A DNA stretch of 64,000 bases, taken from contig JALGQZ010000011.1 in NCBI GenBank assembly GCA_023105745.1, forward strand, positions 45,848,698-45,912,697, given 5' to 3'. The translations under genes and the position numbers were made by a program. Each line of letters starts with the position of its first letter. Positions within the stretch are counted from its first letter, which is position 1. Of the stretch, positions 1 to 12,690 are shown piece after piece. The notes beneath the pieces are model-generated. The model was not told the DNA's origin. It was given only the letters and a program-made list of their open reading frames with translations, and did no database searches. Origin of the DNA: Austropuccinia psidii (taxonomy: Eukaryota; Basidiomycota; Pucciniomycetes; Pucciniales; Sphaerophragmiaceae).

Positions 1-2470
1 AAAATGATTATGCCTCTGGAAGTGATCATATTAGAAATTGACCCCTATAGACCTTTTTGTGGTTATTTTTGGTTTCTTTGGAGATTTGAATGAAACTTTT
101 TTTCAACTTCATTGAAATTTGGCTCAAAACTTTGTCCAACTCACATTTACTGGCCAGGTTGGAGTTAATTTGGACACCGTTTGGATAAGAAATTATTTCA
201 CAATTCACTATTATTAGAGATTCCTGAATTGAGAAAACACTAAGAGTATTTTCAAGGTTATTAATTTAAATTACTGATAAGGAAAATTTATTTAAAGATT
301 TGAAAGAAAGGTTTTTTATCAAATTTCCAATCATCTCAAAGATAGTATTATATTTGGCCTTCAAGATTTTCTAAACATCTTGTAATGATTTTGAGATATA
401 ACTGTCAAATTTGAAGGAAATTTCAAGCTAAATATATTTTTATCCCCAGGTATTTATTGAATCAAAATGAATGGCTTTTGATATATGTGCTAATTTATAA
501 ATAAAAATTATTGCTTATGCTTCTACAATATTTTGAACTTGCTTTTGATTTATGTCATATTTATTTCAATTATTGATTGTTTTATATCTGATTTTCTGTG
601 ACAGAATTTCCATATCTAATAAATATTATTACAATGATATTGATCTTTTCAATTTGTGTAGATTTTTTTGACTATTTTACCCCTTTTTTTGAATTAAAAT
701 TGTCTTATTCTTTTATTTTTTCCCTTTTGAATTTATGGCTCTTTTTAATTAATTATTTCATTTCTTTGTCAGTTTTGCTTATTTTAAATAATTTTTAGTG
801 ATTTCCTTGCATTTTTATTTTATTTGTTTTAAATTTCAACTTTTTTCAATTTTTTCATTTGGAAATTCTACAATCTTGAATTTTTTATCTTTTAATTTTT
901 ATTTCTATTTCTTTTCAACTTTTAAATTTTTCTTTTTAAATTTTTTGATTTTAAGTTTGATAGATATTTTTTTGTTTTTTATTTATTTTTTTGAGTTTTT
1001 TAACTTTATTAATTTTTTCATCTTTAATTTGATTAGTTTTTCCTTTTTAATTTCTATTTTTTTTAAATTTTATTTTTTACAACTTTTTGATTTTTTTTTT
1101 GAAATTTGATATTATTTCTTCAAAAAAAAAAATCAAATTAAATTTAAATTTTTAAAAAAAAATCCAATAAAATGTGCAAGACTAAAAATGAAGGAATTCC
1201 AAAGTTGGAAAAAAATAGAGAAAAAAAAATATAAAAAAATCAAGCTCAAAATAGAAGGATATAAAAAAGAAAGATAAATAAAAACCAAAAAAAATTAAAA
1301 AAAAATTCTTGAAATAATAAAAAAAGATGATGAAATACAAAAATATAAATATACCAAAGGTATAGAAGAAATTAAGAAAGATTTCAATAAAATTCCAAAA
1401 AATTGGCTTCTTTGTCATCATTGAAAAAAAAATCAGTATAAAAATGTACAAAAAACACAAACAATAATAATAAAAATTCAACTCTCAAAAAAACAGTAAA
1501 AACGAAAAGAAAAACTTGACATTTGAAAAAGGCTATTTTTTTTATCAAAATTCCTCATGTTGATTATTTGCACTTTCTTCAGGGGAAATTTTATAATAAA
1601 TAAGATTTGGACTAATAAGGAAAACTGAAAAGAAGAAATTAACATCTATGGAAAAAAATACCTGAGCTGAAAGATGAATATGTTTGAACAGAAATGGTAA
1701 CTGTAAAAATTAATTAATTAAATTCTTTGAAAACTTGCATATAGAAAACTAGGGAGAAAATGGATTGAGTGTGAATGATTATGTGGTATTCAAAAGAAAA
1801 ACAAACAATTTGACAAAAAAATTGTCTTAATTGTAATTAGTACCATTGTGCTTAATTACAAAAACAAATAGACTTAACATAAAAGGATTTTTAAATTGGA
1901 AAAGAAATTTAATAATGAGAATTTTTCAACAAAGTAAAAAAACTCTTATGAATTTGTAATAATAGATAGCAATGAATACTTTTAATGATAAAAATAATAT
2001 TAAAAATATTCCAAAGTGAGAATAATCCTCCTTAGTTACAAAAATAAATGGCTATTAAGTAAGCTTTAGATGCTTCCCGAAACATTTTTTTAAACATAGA
2101 TATGGGATATTAATGATCAATATGCAAGAAGGGTATGTATTTATCAAGAAAATGTTTTATAATTGGGTTATACCTTTTCAAAGGTATTCAAACCATATGA
2201 GATAATAGAGAAAAATAATATGGTACAATATTTTTCAGAAAAATATTCTGTTTATGTAAAGATTCCTTTCGAAAGGTTGCAGTTTTACATTAAAAAAAGG
2301 TTTGAGATTAACGTTTTTGTAATGGTGGGCACATGTGAAGTGATTTCATTATTTTGATTCACAAGGAAAATTGAATTCACGTGAATATTCTCCACAGATA
2401 TTAATCAGAGAAGTCTCTTTTTCTGTTGGAAAGGAGTTTAATTAAAAGGCCTATTGAATTAGTGAGTAGT
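1..2470. other. AT-rich stretch without a recognisable gene
   Basis: I see no supported gene. Reading frames are short, low in complexity and rich in Phe/Leu/Ile/Lys, as expected from AT-rich DNA. The one notable structure is the T-rich/A-rich strand switch annotated separately. The stretch ends at the left TIR of a DNA transposon. Confidence 0.6.
598..1500. repeat. T-rich to A-rich strand-switch block
   Basis: The plus strand is dominated by T runs from about 600 to 1105 and switches abruptly to A runs from about 1115 to 1500. The two sides form a weak fold-back. At the switch there is a clearer hairpin, with AATTTGA and T-run on the left facing A-run and TCAAATT on the right, around 1085-1140. 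Open frames here (66-103 codons) encode almost only Phe, Leu, Ile and Ser and are composition artefacts. Confidence 0.6.
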
Positions 2471-2529
2471 CACCATGAGCAAAGTGGCTACACCCGACAG
2501 CAGGTGTTCCATTTGGATTGTGAAATAGG
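2471..2529 (+). repeat. Left TIR of CACCATGAG element
   Basis: It begins CACCATGAGCAAAGTGG and contains GACAGCAGGTGTTCC. Compared with the reverse-complemented end at 56778 it differs at two of the first 42 positions by eye. Confidence 0.8.
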
Positions 2530-5500
2530 ATTTAAATTGGACTCAGGTAGGTAATAGGACAGAAATTAAGTTTAGAAAGCGAATTTTTGGAAAAACTTCA
2601 AGCCACAAAGGCTAAATAATATTGTATTAATATGAATTTTTGGTAAGAATTTTCAAAGCTCAATAATTCAACAATACATGATCAAACTGATTATTTTCAT
2701 TCCCCACGTATTTCCACTTACTTTAATTCAGATTGTTTCATCAACAACAAAAATTGAAATTGAAATATTTTCTATATAGCTTAAATCTGAACAGTGTATA
2801 AAGCTCACTTATCTAAATATACATATAAATGATATTGAAGCTGGGGCCCTTTTAATTGAGAATAAAACTTCATTAATGAAAAATTCTTCAAGGCCTTAAG
2901 AATTTTATCCACATATTCACTAAAAAAGAGATACCCTGTTATGAAAACTTTTTCTCAAGAAATATGTATTTAGTGAGAGGTTATACAGCTTACTTTTCTT
3001 CTCTCATAAATTTACTTTCTCTAACCAATATTGAAAAAATCATAAAGTGCAATGTCACAAGCCTATTTCAAGCAGATAATAACCAAGATAAGCTACATAA
3101 TGAATTATATTAACTTTCATTAAGCACCATGAACTGCTTTACAGGAGGAGTTTTCACTTATTTTCAAGATATTTAGGTTTATCTTTCCATTGGGGAATTT
3201 TTTATTATACAATTCCAAGCTTTAAATTAGTACTCATGATCATTTTCATGAAGAAAATTAAGCTTGATAATTGCATAGTCGATTCTCATAAGATAGAATA
3301 TCAAGCTCTTTGAGTTTTTTGGCCCATTAAATATTTTTATTTTTGAATAAAAACTCATATAAAACCCTATATATTCCTTCTGAAAAGATAATTCATCCTT
3401 AATTTAACTTCTTGATGTAGTGGATTATTTGAAAATTTGAAAAATGAGGATGATATTTTAAACAATTCGTGATATTTTGGATTTATATTGTATGAGGCTC
3501 AGGGGAAGCCATATCAAGAAGTGTAATATAGGTTAAATACCTAATATTTCTATATATTATAGGAATTAAATTGAAATATATTTTTCAAGATTTAGAGGAG
3601 GTCAAATTAATTCTCATCAATAATTCGCTTATTTCAAAGCATTTCATTGAGATGATTTTCTCTGTCTTTTATTTTTGATTTATTTTGAATATGTTGTATA
3701 ATTTATTTTTCATTTTGCTTCAAGCTAGTTTATTTTGAATCCCTGTTTAAATTATTAGGATGTATGGAGAGCCCTTCATGTTTTTGTAAATATAAAATTG
3801 AATCTACATTGAATGGGTTTATAGCTCAACTGTTCTAAAATGAATTTGTGATTTTATCATTTATCAACTATGAGAAAACCTAAGATATCAAGATTTATTG
3901 AGGAAATTATTTAAGAATGTCTTAAAATTGAATTTTTCCCAAAGATATTGGGGACACCTTTATGTATTTCTTTGGACCTTTTAATGAAAAATAATTTTCA
4001 TTCAAAATATCTATTTCAGAGAATAATACACTAGTAATTTCTGAAGAAATAGACAGCTCATATGATTGGTTTTTGATAATTTAAATACACTCTGATATTG
4101 AATCAAAAATAACTGTGAAAAATAAGCTCTTTGATAAAATTGTTTTATTGAAGTGTATTTATTAAGATTATTAGATATTCCTCAACGTTAATTTAAATTG
4201 ATAAATGAATAAAATATAGAGAAATATTAAATTGAGGATCATGAGCTATTTATGGGCTGAATCTGATTTAAATGGATATATATTTCATTAAAGTGTCTTC
4301 AATATAGAAGATTGTAATAATTGTTTTTTTTCTTTTTGGTGTTTATGTTGAAAAAAGGGCTTAAAATATTGAGTAAAGTGATATTTTGAAAAGAGAGCAT
4401 ACAGAAATAAGATGGAGCGTTTTTAAGAATTAAACTTGAAGCATGACAGACTTCAATTGAAAACCATGTCAGACCAGCTTCAGAATATAGTCTCAATCAC
4501 TGGTAAAATATTTCCAAAGGAATTTACATTTTTTCAACTCTCCTGGAATGGAAATTTATGAGAATTTTCAACCCCATAAATAGAGGTTTTGTTCATAAAT
4601 TGGAGGAATTCCTCCTGGAAATCATGAGAAATATGCATTGTTAAATGAAATTATGATTAAATTCTAAAAACGTATCGTTTTGAAAGCTCAAAGAGTACAC
4701 TAATCCTTTCAAAAGTAAAATAATTAAGTCAATCTTAAGGTTGAAATTATCTGACCAAGATTAAAATTGAATTAGGATTCTTTTAATATCTCTTACTGAA
4801 TCATGTAAATAAGATTTTCAGATAGCTTTACAAGAGTTAGTGACTTGGTCCTTGTTTTTGAAACAAAACATAATGTTGAGGTCTGTAATTAAGATGAAAA
4901 GCAGTATATTGAAGTCAGATATTTGATATTATCACCTCTAAACTGCTTTCTTACTTGATTAGGTAGTATCTTTTATTTATTAAGTATAAGAAAGGAAAAA
5001 AGAAACTAAAAAAGAACTAATTAATATTCTTTTTACCAAGAATTAAACTAAAAGTATAAGAAAAACTTCAGAAAATTAATAATAAAAATATTTTTTGAAA
5101 TTGAGTGATTTCTCTTTTTATTATTATTCATAAAATTCTTTTTGTAATTTTATTTGACCAATTCAATTAGAAAAGACTTTATTCCTGCTACTAAAATGTT
5201 TTTTCCTTGAGTAGATCCAGTTTTATAATTTTCATTATATATTACTTTATTATTATATGATATTCTATGATATGGTTTATTTTTAAGCTTTTTCAGTTTT
5301 CCCCAATTTCTCTGAGGTTTTATTTTAATTATTTTTTAACTTTTTTCAATTCTATTTCTTTAGTGTTTGAAATTCTTAAATTAATTTGAAACTTTGATTT
5401 TTTTGCTTTGAAATTACAGTAGTAGCCTTGTAAGGTCTGCTGCTGTAAAGTTTTCAATGATCGTCGACAATTTTTCATGAAAGGTCCTTCAACACCCACT

Positions 5501-6377
5501 ACTGAAATATTTCTTACACTTTTCATAAGTTTCAAATAAGTAGGCTCCTAAATTGATGAAATTTTGATGCTCAGAAATTTCAGCTCTTTTTCAGTAGTAG
5601 GTTCTGTACTCCATAGTGCCTGCTACTGCTATTTTGATTATCAAGATATGAATTTTCAAAGAAACAGTGAAGCATGAGCTTCTCTCTCAAAGAAGAAAAT
5701 AATATTATAAATAGTAGAAAAAATGATGAGATTCATAAAATAAATAAAAAATTATAGAATGAAAAAACAATATTAATAAGAATGAAACTAAAAACATCCC
5801 TACCAATTAAGAAAAAAAATATACATGTTGCATTTATTTCTTTTTGAAATAAGTTAATAATAATAAGATTTAGAGTATTTTATCTTTCATTTTGATCTTG
5901 CATAAATCTGAATATCAAACTACAAAAAAGCTTCAATGATTTAATTTTTGAATATATGCCTCTCATTAATAATGTGTAATTATGTGAGACATCTTCTGAA
6001 AGTGGATAAGTAGCAGTATCATTATAAAGTAAAAAAGCATACAATTGATTTTTAGAAAGGAGTTATTTAGTTTAAGAACTGTATTTGTGTCATTAGTAAC
6101 TTCAAAAGACAAGTAGAAGTCTTTAAATCAAGATTAGATGTGTAAATTCAGCTTTTCATAGTAACCGATATTGTGATTAAGATGATAATTGAAAGGGAGA
6201 GAGATTCAATACCACATACTATGAGTTTAATATATGAAATTAGAAAAGAATGCAATTATTTTCGCTTCTGTGATATTCTAGTGGCTTGGAATAACCTGGA
6301 ATATTAACAAAAAATTGAATATTGGGTCAAACCTAGCTCAGAGGGAGGGTTCAAGCTCAGTCTGAGCCAAGTCAAAG

Positions 6378-6430
6378 CCTATTTCTAAATGCAATACCTG
6401 CTGTCAGGTGAAGCCACCTTGCTCATGGTG
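6378..6430 (-). repeat. Right TIR of CACCATGAG element
   Basis: Read on the minus strand it begins CACCATGAGCAAGGTGG, matching the left end with a few substitutions. AGT follows directly. Confidence 0.8.
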
Positions 6431-6433
6431 AGT

Positions 6434-9400
6434 GGATTGTTATATATGAGGAGAAAAACAAAGATTTTATATATTTCTGAAAAAGACTTACTCTTACAAT
6501 GGGTCTGTAAGAAACATAAAAACTGAAAGTAATTCACCCTGAAATTTTAGAATTTATCGTTTACAAAAAAATTATGAGAAAATGTGTAAGAGACTTAGAG
6601 AATTATTTTGAAAGAAGGAAAACTGAGAGATACTAAGAAAAATATATTCTTAATATATTAGAGGAATAAAACAATATAACTAGAATTATTCTTAGTAGGA
6701 TGAATTTTAAAGAAAGGTTTACACCACCTTGGAAAAATTCTGGGGATAAACAGCTCAAAGAAAGCTCTATTAATATGAGAGATAAATCTTAAAGGACCCC
6801 CAAAAAGTGACATATGTTCCAATTAAACAAAAATTTAGCCAATTAATCTGAAAAAAGATGGAAAATAAACAAGGTCAGAACTAATAAGGAAGCATTCAAG
6901 GACAGTAATTATATTTCTAAAGGCAGCTCAAATGACAAATCATCAATATTTTTTAATCATTACATATATATAGAAAATATCAATTCTACCTTTTATGTAT
7001 CAGAATATTACCTCCATTAACCACAGTTGAACAAAAATAACCTTGATTTATCAAAATACTAAGACGTATAGCTTATGAAGACCAAAAAACAGAGGAAAGG
7101 GCTTTACAGATGGATAATTCCATATAACGGACGAAACTGCCGAAAGAAGACCCAAAAAACTATTACTAAAACAATGATCCTTTTTATATTTTGTTAGAAA
7201 AACCTTTCATAAAACTTTTGTTCCAAATCTTAAATATAAATTTCTACTACTTAATCATATTGAGCTTAAAAAGCAAATATATACTATTAAAGCCTTAGGC
7301 AAATTTGAGACAACTTTTATATCCACCCATATTCATGATAGTACAAGTATCACTGTTTGATTTATAGCTATACAATCTTACTATAGAACCCATTTTATAT
7401 TTAGAATTGATTACTTAGTAATTCATGGTATAGATATACATCTTAATATATATATATAATATACTTATTTGAAAATTAAGAATTAATTTAAGTAAGAAAA
7501 GTATTACTAAGTGCAGCTTCCAAGATTGTGAGAAATTCAGTTAATAACAAATAAATGAAGCTTAAATAAGCTTTCAACTCACTTCAAAGAAATAAAAAAC
7601 TTTCATTGGTATTAAATAACAATAAGTAGACCTTTCAATAATTAAGGGAGCCTCTAAAATCCATCATTTATTATGAATTTGAAATTATATCAAAAATAAA
7701 CAGATCTTATGCACCAATCCAAGGAAGGCCGGAATAAACTGAAATAAAATTTAATTAATACAAAAGGGCTCTTAGGGGTGGGAGTTTCAAGGAGAATGTT
7801 GAATAATTAGGAATTGAAAATCACTCTTCCAGTGAGTGTGGAATGACATAATGGAGAATCAAGAATAGTAAGGGAATTTTTAGCATTGAGTATCTAAAAT
7901 AATCCAGACAGGGACAAAATACAAAAATACAAATTTTACTCACTAAAATATCTCAAAAAATGTGTTTCAGCACAATGGAGTCTCTGAAAGTATTCCATAA
8001 TAGCTTTGTAAATACCAGAGAAAGAAAGAATCTGAAAATTAATATCCATTTGTGAGTTTATGAGTTTTTCAGTATGCCTACTAATAGAAAATACAATTTC
8101 CCATGAATAATTAATTTATTTATAAAGAATAATCAGAAGAATGGATTGGTTTTTAATCCTATTAAATCCTTTTCTTCTTCAACTCTTTAAATATCACACC
8201 ATAATACTATCCAGAGTTTTGAATTAAACAAAATCAGTGATAATTCTAATATACTTGAGTAAATTTCAATTTTACTTAAAATAACTTGAGTACCTGGGAT
8301 AAGATCTATAAAGTACAAAATTCATTCGAAATATGAAATATAAACAATTATTGAGGGGAAGTATGAATTTTAGCTCATTTTTTTCACATTAAATTTATTC
8401 TAAATGGGTACAATGATTTTTTTCTTGAACAGAGAGAAAATACTCTACGGAAGAAGGCTTAATTTCCTGTATCTTACCTAAGCTTAAAGTTTTAGGAGAA
8501 ATTGAATTATTTTCCAGGATGATGATGTTATTAGCTAGAAGCCCTTTAACCTTTATTAGTAAGCTCCTTAGTTAACTCCTTGTCTCCTCCCAGATTAGGA
8601 ATCCTCATCTAAATAGAACCATTTTACCTAATTACAGTCACAGAATGTCTATTTTCTCATAAAATCACTACACTATGTGTATGGAAGTATATCCAAACCC
8701 TATCATGAAGCTTCTCCTCTTTTGTGCCAAAAGGAAGTTTTACTGTTACTTCAATTAACTAAATTCAACCACAGAAAAACTTCTTCAGTAAACCTGAAAC
8801 AGTCCTGTGATACCACCACTTCCTTACTATCTGCTTCTATACCTCCGCATTTGGCTATATTATACTAAAAATATCAATCCATACCAAGTAATCAAGCTCT
8901 CTATGAGAAAAGGATACCACCCACCTTATCTTGGTGATGAGAATTAATAACAGAATTGTTAATTATTTTTCAGCTCAATTAAGCAAAAATATCTCAAAGG
9001 GCTCAGTTGAAATTTTAGAAATTTATGGTAATGATAATTAAGCTTAAAGATGCATATTAAGAGAATATCTTCAGCAAAGCCCTATCGATTATAGATATAT
9101 TCTATCTCCATTATGTATATTAGAACTTTCTTTTCTTTAGAGGACCGATTATACCTTATTCAGGAGAAAAATGAATATCCATAATTTTCTTCATTGTCAC
9201 ATAAATATTTCACTCATAAGTATTAAGTTGACTTTCTAATTTACAAAATCTTCCTATATATTATAAAAACCAAAGAAATTTTTGAAATTATGAGAAATAA
9301 AACATTTACCGGCTTAGTTCTTTTATCGATATCAATGGAAGCTATAATATAGAATATTTTGATTTCACTTCAGTTAATGGAAGAATCTGGCACATCCGGA

Positions 9401-10233
9401 AGATTGGAAACTAAATTATAACTTGTGTAAAGCCCAAGAAATATAGAGATAATATCATTTTATTCTGAAAAAAAATAGGAAAAGCTTTTACTCAACCCTA
9501 ATAAATCCAAAAAGATTTTATTATTTTTGAATAAGTATATTATTTCAATTATCTCCAGGACTCTTAAAAAGTTGAATAAAGTTTTTGACCATGAGTAACA
9601 TTTGAGCTTGTAATGTCTGTTCTTGAAAAACCCCTAAAATTTTCATTTGATCTTGAAAATTTAGAAAATTAATGTTATATTTCTGTTTATTTAATGAAAC
9701 ATTTACTAATAATATTATGTATAATAAAAGGGAACCATTTCAAAATCAAAATAAAGTCAGAATATTTTTTGGATACACATTGTTACTTTTTTATCCTGAG
9801 GACTATAATTGCACAGCCCATTTAGTGGCTTGTTCTATTTCCTTTTTCTCTGGGTTAATTATGATCAGAATCATTCTCTTTGGTGATAAAAATAACTCTA
9901 TAAGATGACTGGTAAGTGGATCAAAAGGGTTTTCTTCCATTTTGTTATTGGATAGTTTTTACAAATAAGATTGTCAGGGCGAGTTTATTAAGTAGCTTTA
10001 AAAAGGTAAATACTAGCTAGTAATACTACTGTGACACAGTAGAAATGGTTAAAAATAAGACCTTAAGGGATCTAATATTATTAATATTAGTAATTATTAA
10101 GATATCTAGAGCCCTGGTTGCAATTTATAAATATCAAATAGCACTTATAACACCAAAATAACTATTTATAATAAGTATATCATGTTTACTCAAAGGGTAA
10201 TACTGCTTAGAAAACGTTTTATCAAATAAGAAT
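6434..10233. other. AT-rich stretch, nothing recognised
   Basis: No protein family, RNA gene or repeat boundary was recognised. Short frames at 8677-8868 and 9672-9908 (63 and 78 codons) show no motif or context supporting a gene. Confidence 0.5.
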
Positions 10234-10238
10234 ACTAA

Positions 10239-12161
10239 TGTAAGATGTGACTATGAAACTGATGATAATATTACTATTAATCAACAGTACTATGCCTGTT
10301 CTTATGAAATATAATAATAAAATATTATTATAACCACAATTAAATAATTAAAGAATTATTTCTTTCACGTGTCAAACACTGCTAGTGATTTTAACAGTGA
10401 GCAAGTAATTGTCTACAAGAATCAATTACAAGAAGAATTTAATAATAAAAACTTCTTTTATTAAGATAATAAAATTATTTTAATATATAATCATCTTTTG
10501 CAAGAATAATTATAAGGCTAATTCTTGAAGAAAACTATTACTAGAGAAAAACTTTAAGAATTAAATATAAATGACTCACTAATACTCCAAAGAACTTATT
10601 GATAGATAAAAGTAGAGAAATTTGACATAGAATTGTGGATTTAAGAGATCAAAATGATTTATAGCAGGATTACAACAATATATAGTTGGATTCTATGATT
10701 TCACGTCTTTCTGATTGATTCTGAAAGATTTAAAACACTTAAGAATAGTTTAACTAATACTTACTTGTTGGTAACAATGATATAAAATGATAATGAGATG
10801 ATGATGTGGAAAAAACAGCAAGAGAAGGTCTCTTTTAAGTCAACAACAGCTCAAAGAGGCGTGCCATAGAGCAAGCTGAAAAACCAGTGAGTGAGAAAGC
10901 ATTAAACCCTTTTGGATTAGTACTTACATCATCTGTTGTCACGTAAAATTATCATAATTGCTTAATTGATGCTTTTACATGACTACCAACCTCAATATGG
11001 TTAAGAATAAAAGGAGTAACATTTGTAAATCTTCTTTTATTCCAAATTAATCATTTATTTCCCAAAGTTATCAATTTTATTGACAATTTCATCACAGGTT
11101 GTATTTACTGTGAATTTTTGCAGATTCAGTGTTTCACGTAGAATAACCAAAAATGGACTGTAAGTAAAACTTTTAATTTTACTAGTAAAACTGTAATTCT
11201 TTTTGGTTTTACCATAGATAATACAGTTTTCAATTGGTCCTGAATGTTTCAGAAAGATTAATTAAGAATTGTATTTTTAATGAATTTTTGAAGTTTTTAC
11301 CTCATTTCTATGTAGAATTGCAAATATCAGTGTTTGACTGGTTGCTATGAGGTAAATCAATGGATACTAGTCCAAAAAGGGTTTTAATTACTCTTTTGGG
11401 GTTTATCCATGGAAAGTCATTAGTAATTGACATGGTTACAGGAGTGTAAGTAGCTTTTTACCTCCTTGGCATGTCAAAATAGCAGGTTATTTGCTATTTT
11501 CTGGTGTTTTACAGTAGTTGTAACTTGGTAACCAAGTTCCCAAAGAGGTTTAGTTTACCAATTGGGTCAAGATCAGCCATGGAACCAAGCTTTGGAGCTA
11601 TCCACGCCTCTGGGGCCTCAGAAGTTGGGTACCCTGGCTCTCTTTGATGTCTTTTGTCCCCCTTGCTTATTTTTCATGTCAAAATAGAAATTTAAGCTTC
11701 AAGTGAGATATCCACTATAGGTGTACCAAAAGTGCATGTAAGAATACCATAATATTAAGGGCTCAAAACATGTATAACACTATTCTTAGTGTATATGTAA
11801 CATGGGATTTCTCACTTTCCCATTATTTTAGCGTAAAATCAAGAAAAACAAAAATTTTCACGGATCTTTTATGTGGTATTAATGATGTGGTGTTGAAGTA
11901 TTTTCCATATTACCACCTCAAAGAGTTAATTTGAGCTTATTCACTCTATGGAGCTACCCTAGGTGAATTTTTGTGTAGAATCCAAATCCGGCCTTAAATC
12001 CATGGATTTACTTACTCAATAAAAAGTTATTCATCTTTTCTGAAATCAAAAATGATGAATTTTGAATATATGCATGATTTATGAGTTATGTATAATTCAA
12101 AATTTCTTTTTAAGATAATTGTGGCCTATTTGGGTATGTAAAATATACCTCAAGGCTGACA
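10239..12161 (-). repeat. 3' LTR of element A
   Basis: Read on the minus strand it starts TGTCAGCCTTGAGG and ends CATCTTACA, so it has TG...CA termini. It is co-linear with the other LTR over exactly 1923 bp. It contains small inverted repeats, for example AACTTGG-TAA-CCAAGTT near 11520. The 5' LTR start has changed to TGTGAGCC, while this copy keeps TGTCAGCC, the start shared with elements B and C. Confidence 0.95.
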
Positions 12162-12172
12162 TTCCCTCCCAC
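12162..12172 (-). promoter_or_regulatory. Polypurine tract of element A
   Basis: The minus strand reads GTGGGAGGGAA directly before the 3' LTR TG. The same GGGAGGG core abuts the 3' LTR in elements B and C. It would prime plus-strand DNA synthesis. Confidence 0.85.
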
Positions 12173-12302
12173 CAAAAAAATAAAATTGTACTACAATTTT
12201 ATTAGTGATAAAACAATAAGGCCCCAAAGGGGGTTAATGTCCACTGTCCAACCTCTTTACATCACTCAGATCGAGTAATTTAAAGCACATTTATAGACAT
12301 AT

Positions 12303-12690
12303 TCAGGCTTGTGGCCTTCTTTCATGTCTAAATCTTCTTAAGAGTTTTTCTGAGTCAGGTATTTCTGATTCTGCCATCCATTCATCTTCATGTACTGGAT
12401 TTCTATATCTGACAAGATATTCTCCTTGATTTTTACCCCCAAGTCTCCTTTCTTTAATGACTTTCTTTATCTTTTTGTCTTCATTCTGTTCCACAGGTGG
12501 TACAGTTAAAGGAGTTGGGTTTCTTAAAGGAAAAAATTCTTTATCAGCTGGTTGATAAGGCTTTATCAAGCTGACTGGAAAGGTAGGGTGTTTATTTTCC
12601 AATTCAACACTCAATTCCACTTGAACTGCATTGGTTCCATGTAAAGCAACAATAACAAAAGGTCCTACATAAGAATCTTTAAAAGTTTCT
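12303..12690 (-). pseudogene. Frameshifted C-terminus of element A pol, with chromodomain
   Basis: This segment continues the integrase C-terminus in another frame after a small indel in CTTTTAAAG near 12680. That indel ends the main 1777-codon frame. It encodes the end of the integrase and a chromodomain, with GEYLVRYRNP, the acidic/aromatic EDEW and the terminal LLRRFRHERR. In chromoviruses this domain binds modified histones or chromatin and steers integration. The open part is 12303-12620. The frame closes just upstream of the polypurine tract. Compared with element B, the missing junction is only the few codons around the indel, so a full-length polyprotein would have been about 1890-1900 residues. 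Confidence 0.85.

Larger units (their letters stand above)
2471..6430. mobile_element. Non-autonomous DNA transposon with CACCATGAG TIRs
   Basis: The left terminus (2471-2529) and the reverse complement of the right terminus (6378-6430) both start CACCATGAGCAA and share most bases over more than 50 bp, including GACAGCAGGT. Both ends are flanked by AGT (2468-2470 and 6431-6433), a possible 3-bp target duplication. A CAC-type terminus with a 3-bp duplication is typical of CACTA/CMC elements, and PIF/Harbinger elements also make 3-bp duplications. I see no transposase frame in the 3.96 kb interior, so this looks like a deleted or non-autonomous copy. The same terminus recurs at 56720-56778 and, degraded, at 25700-25758. 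Confidence 0.72.

Noticed and set aside
598..1481. Reading frames of 66, 103 and 99 codons with many Phe/Leu/Ile, possibly membrane proteins
   Set aside because: They follow directly from T-rich and A-rich runs on each strand, with no motif, start context or conservation.
8677..8868. 63-codon plus-strand frame with mixed composition
   Set aside because: No motif, no splice signals and no neighbouring coding sequence; it is within the range of chance frames.
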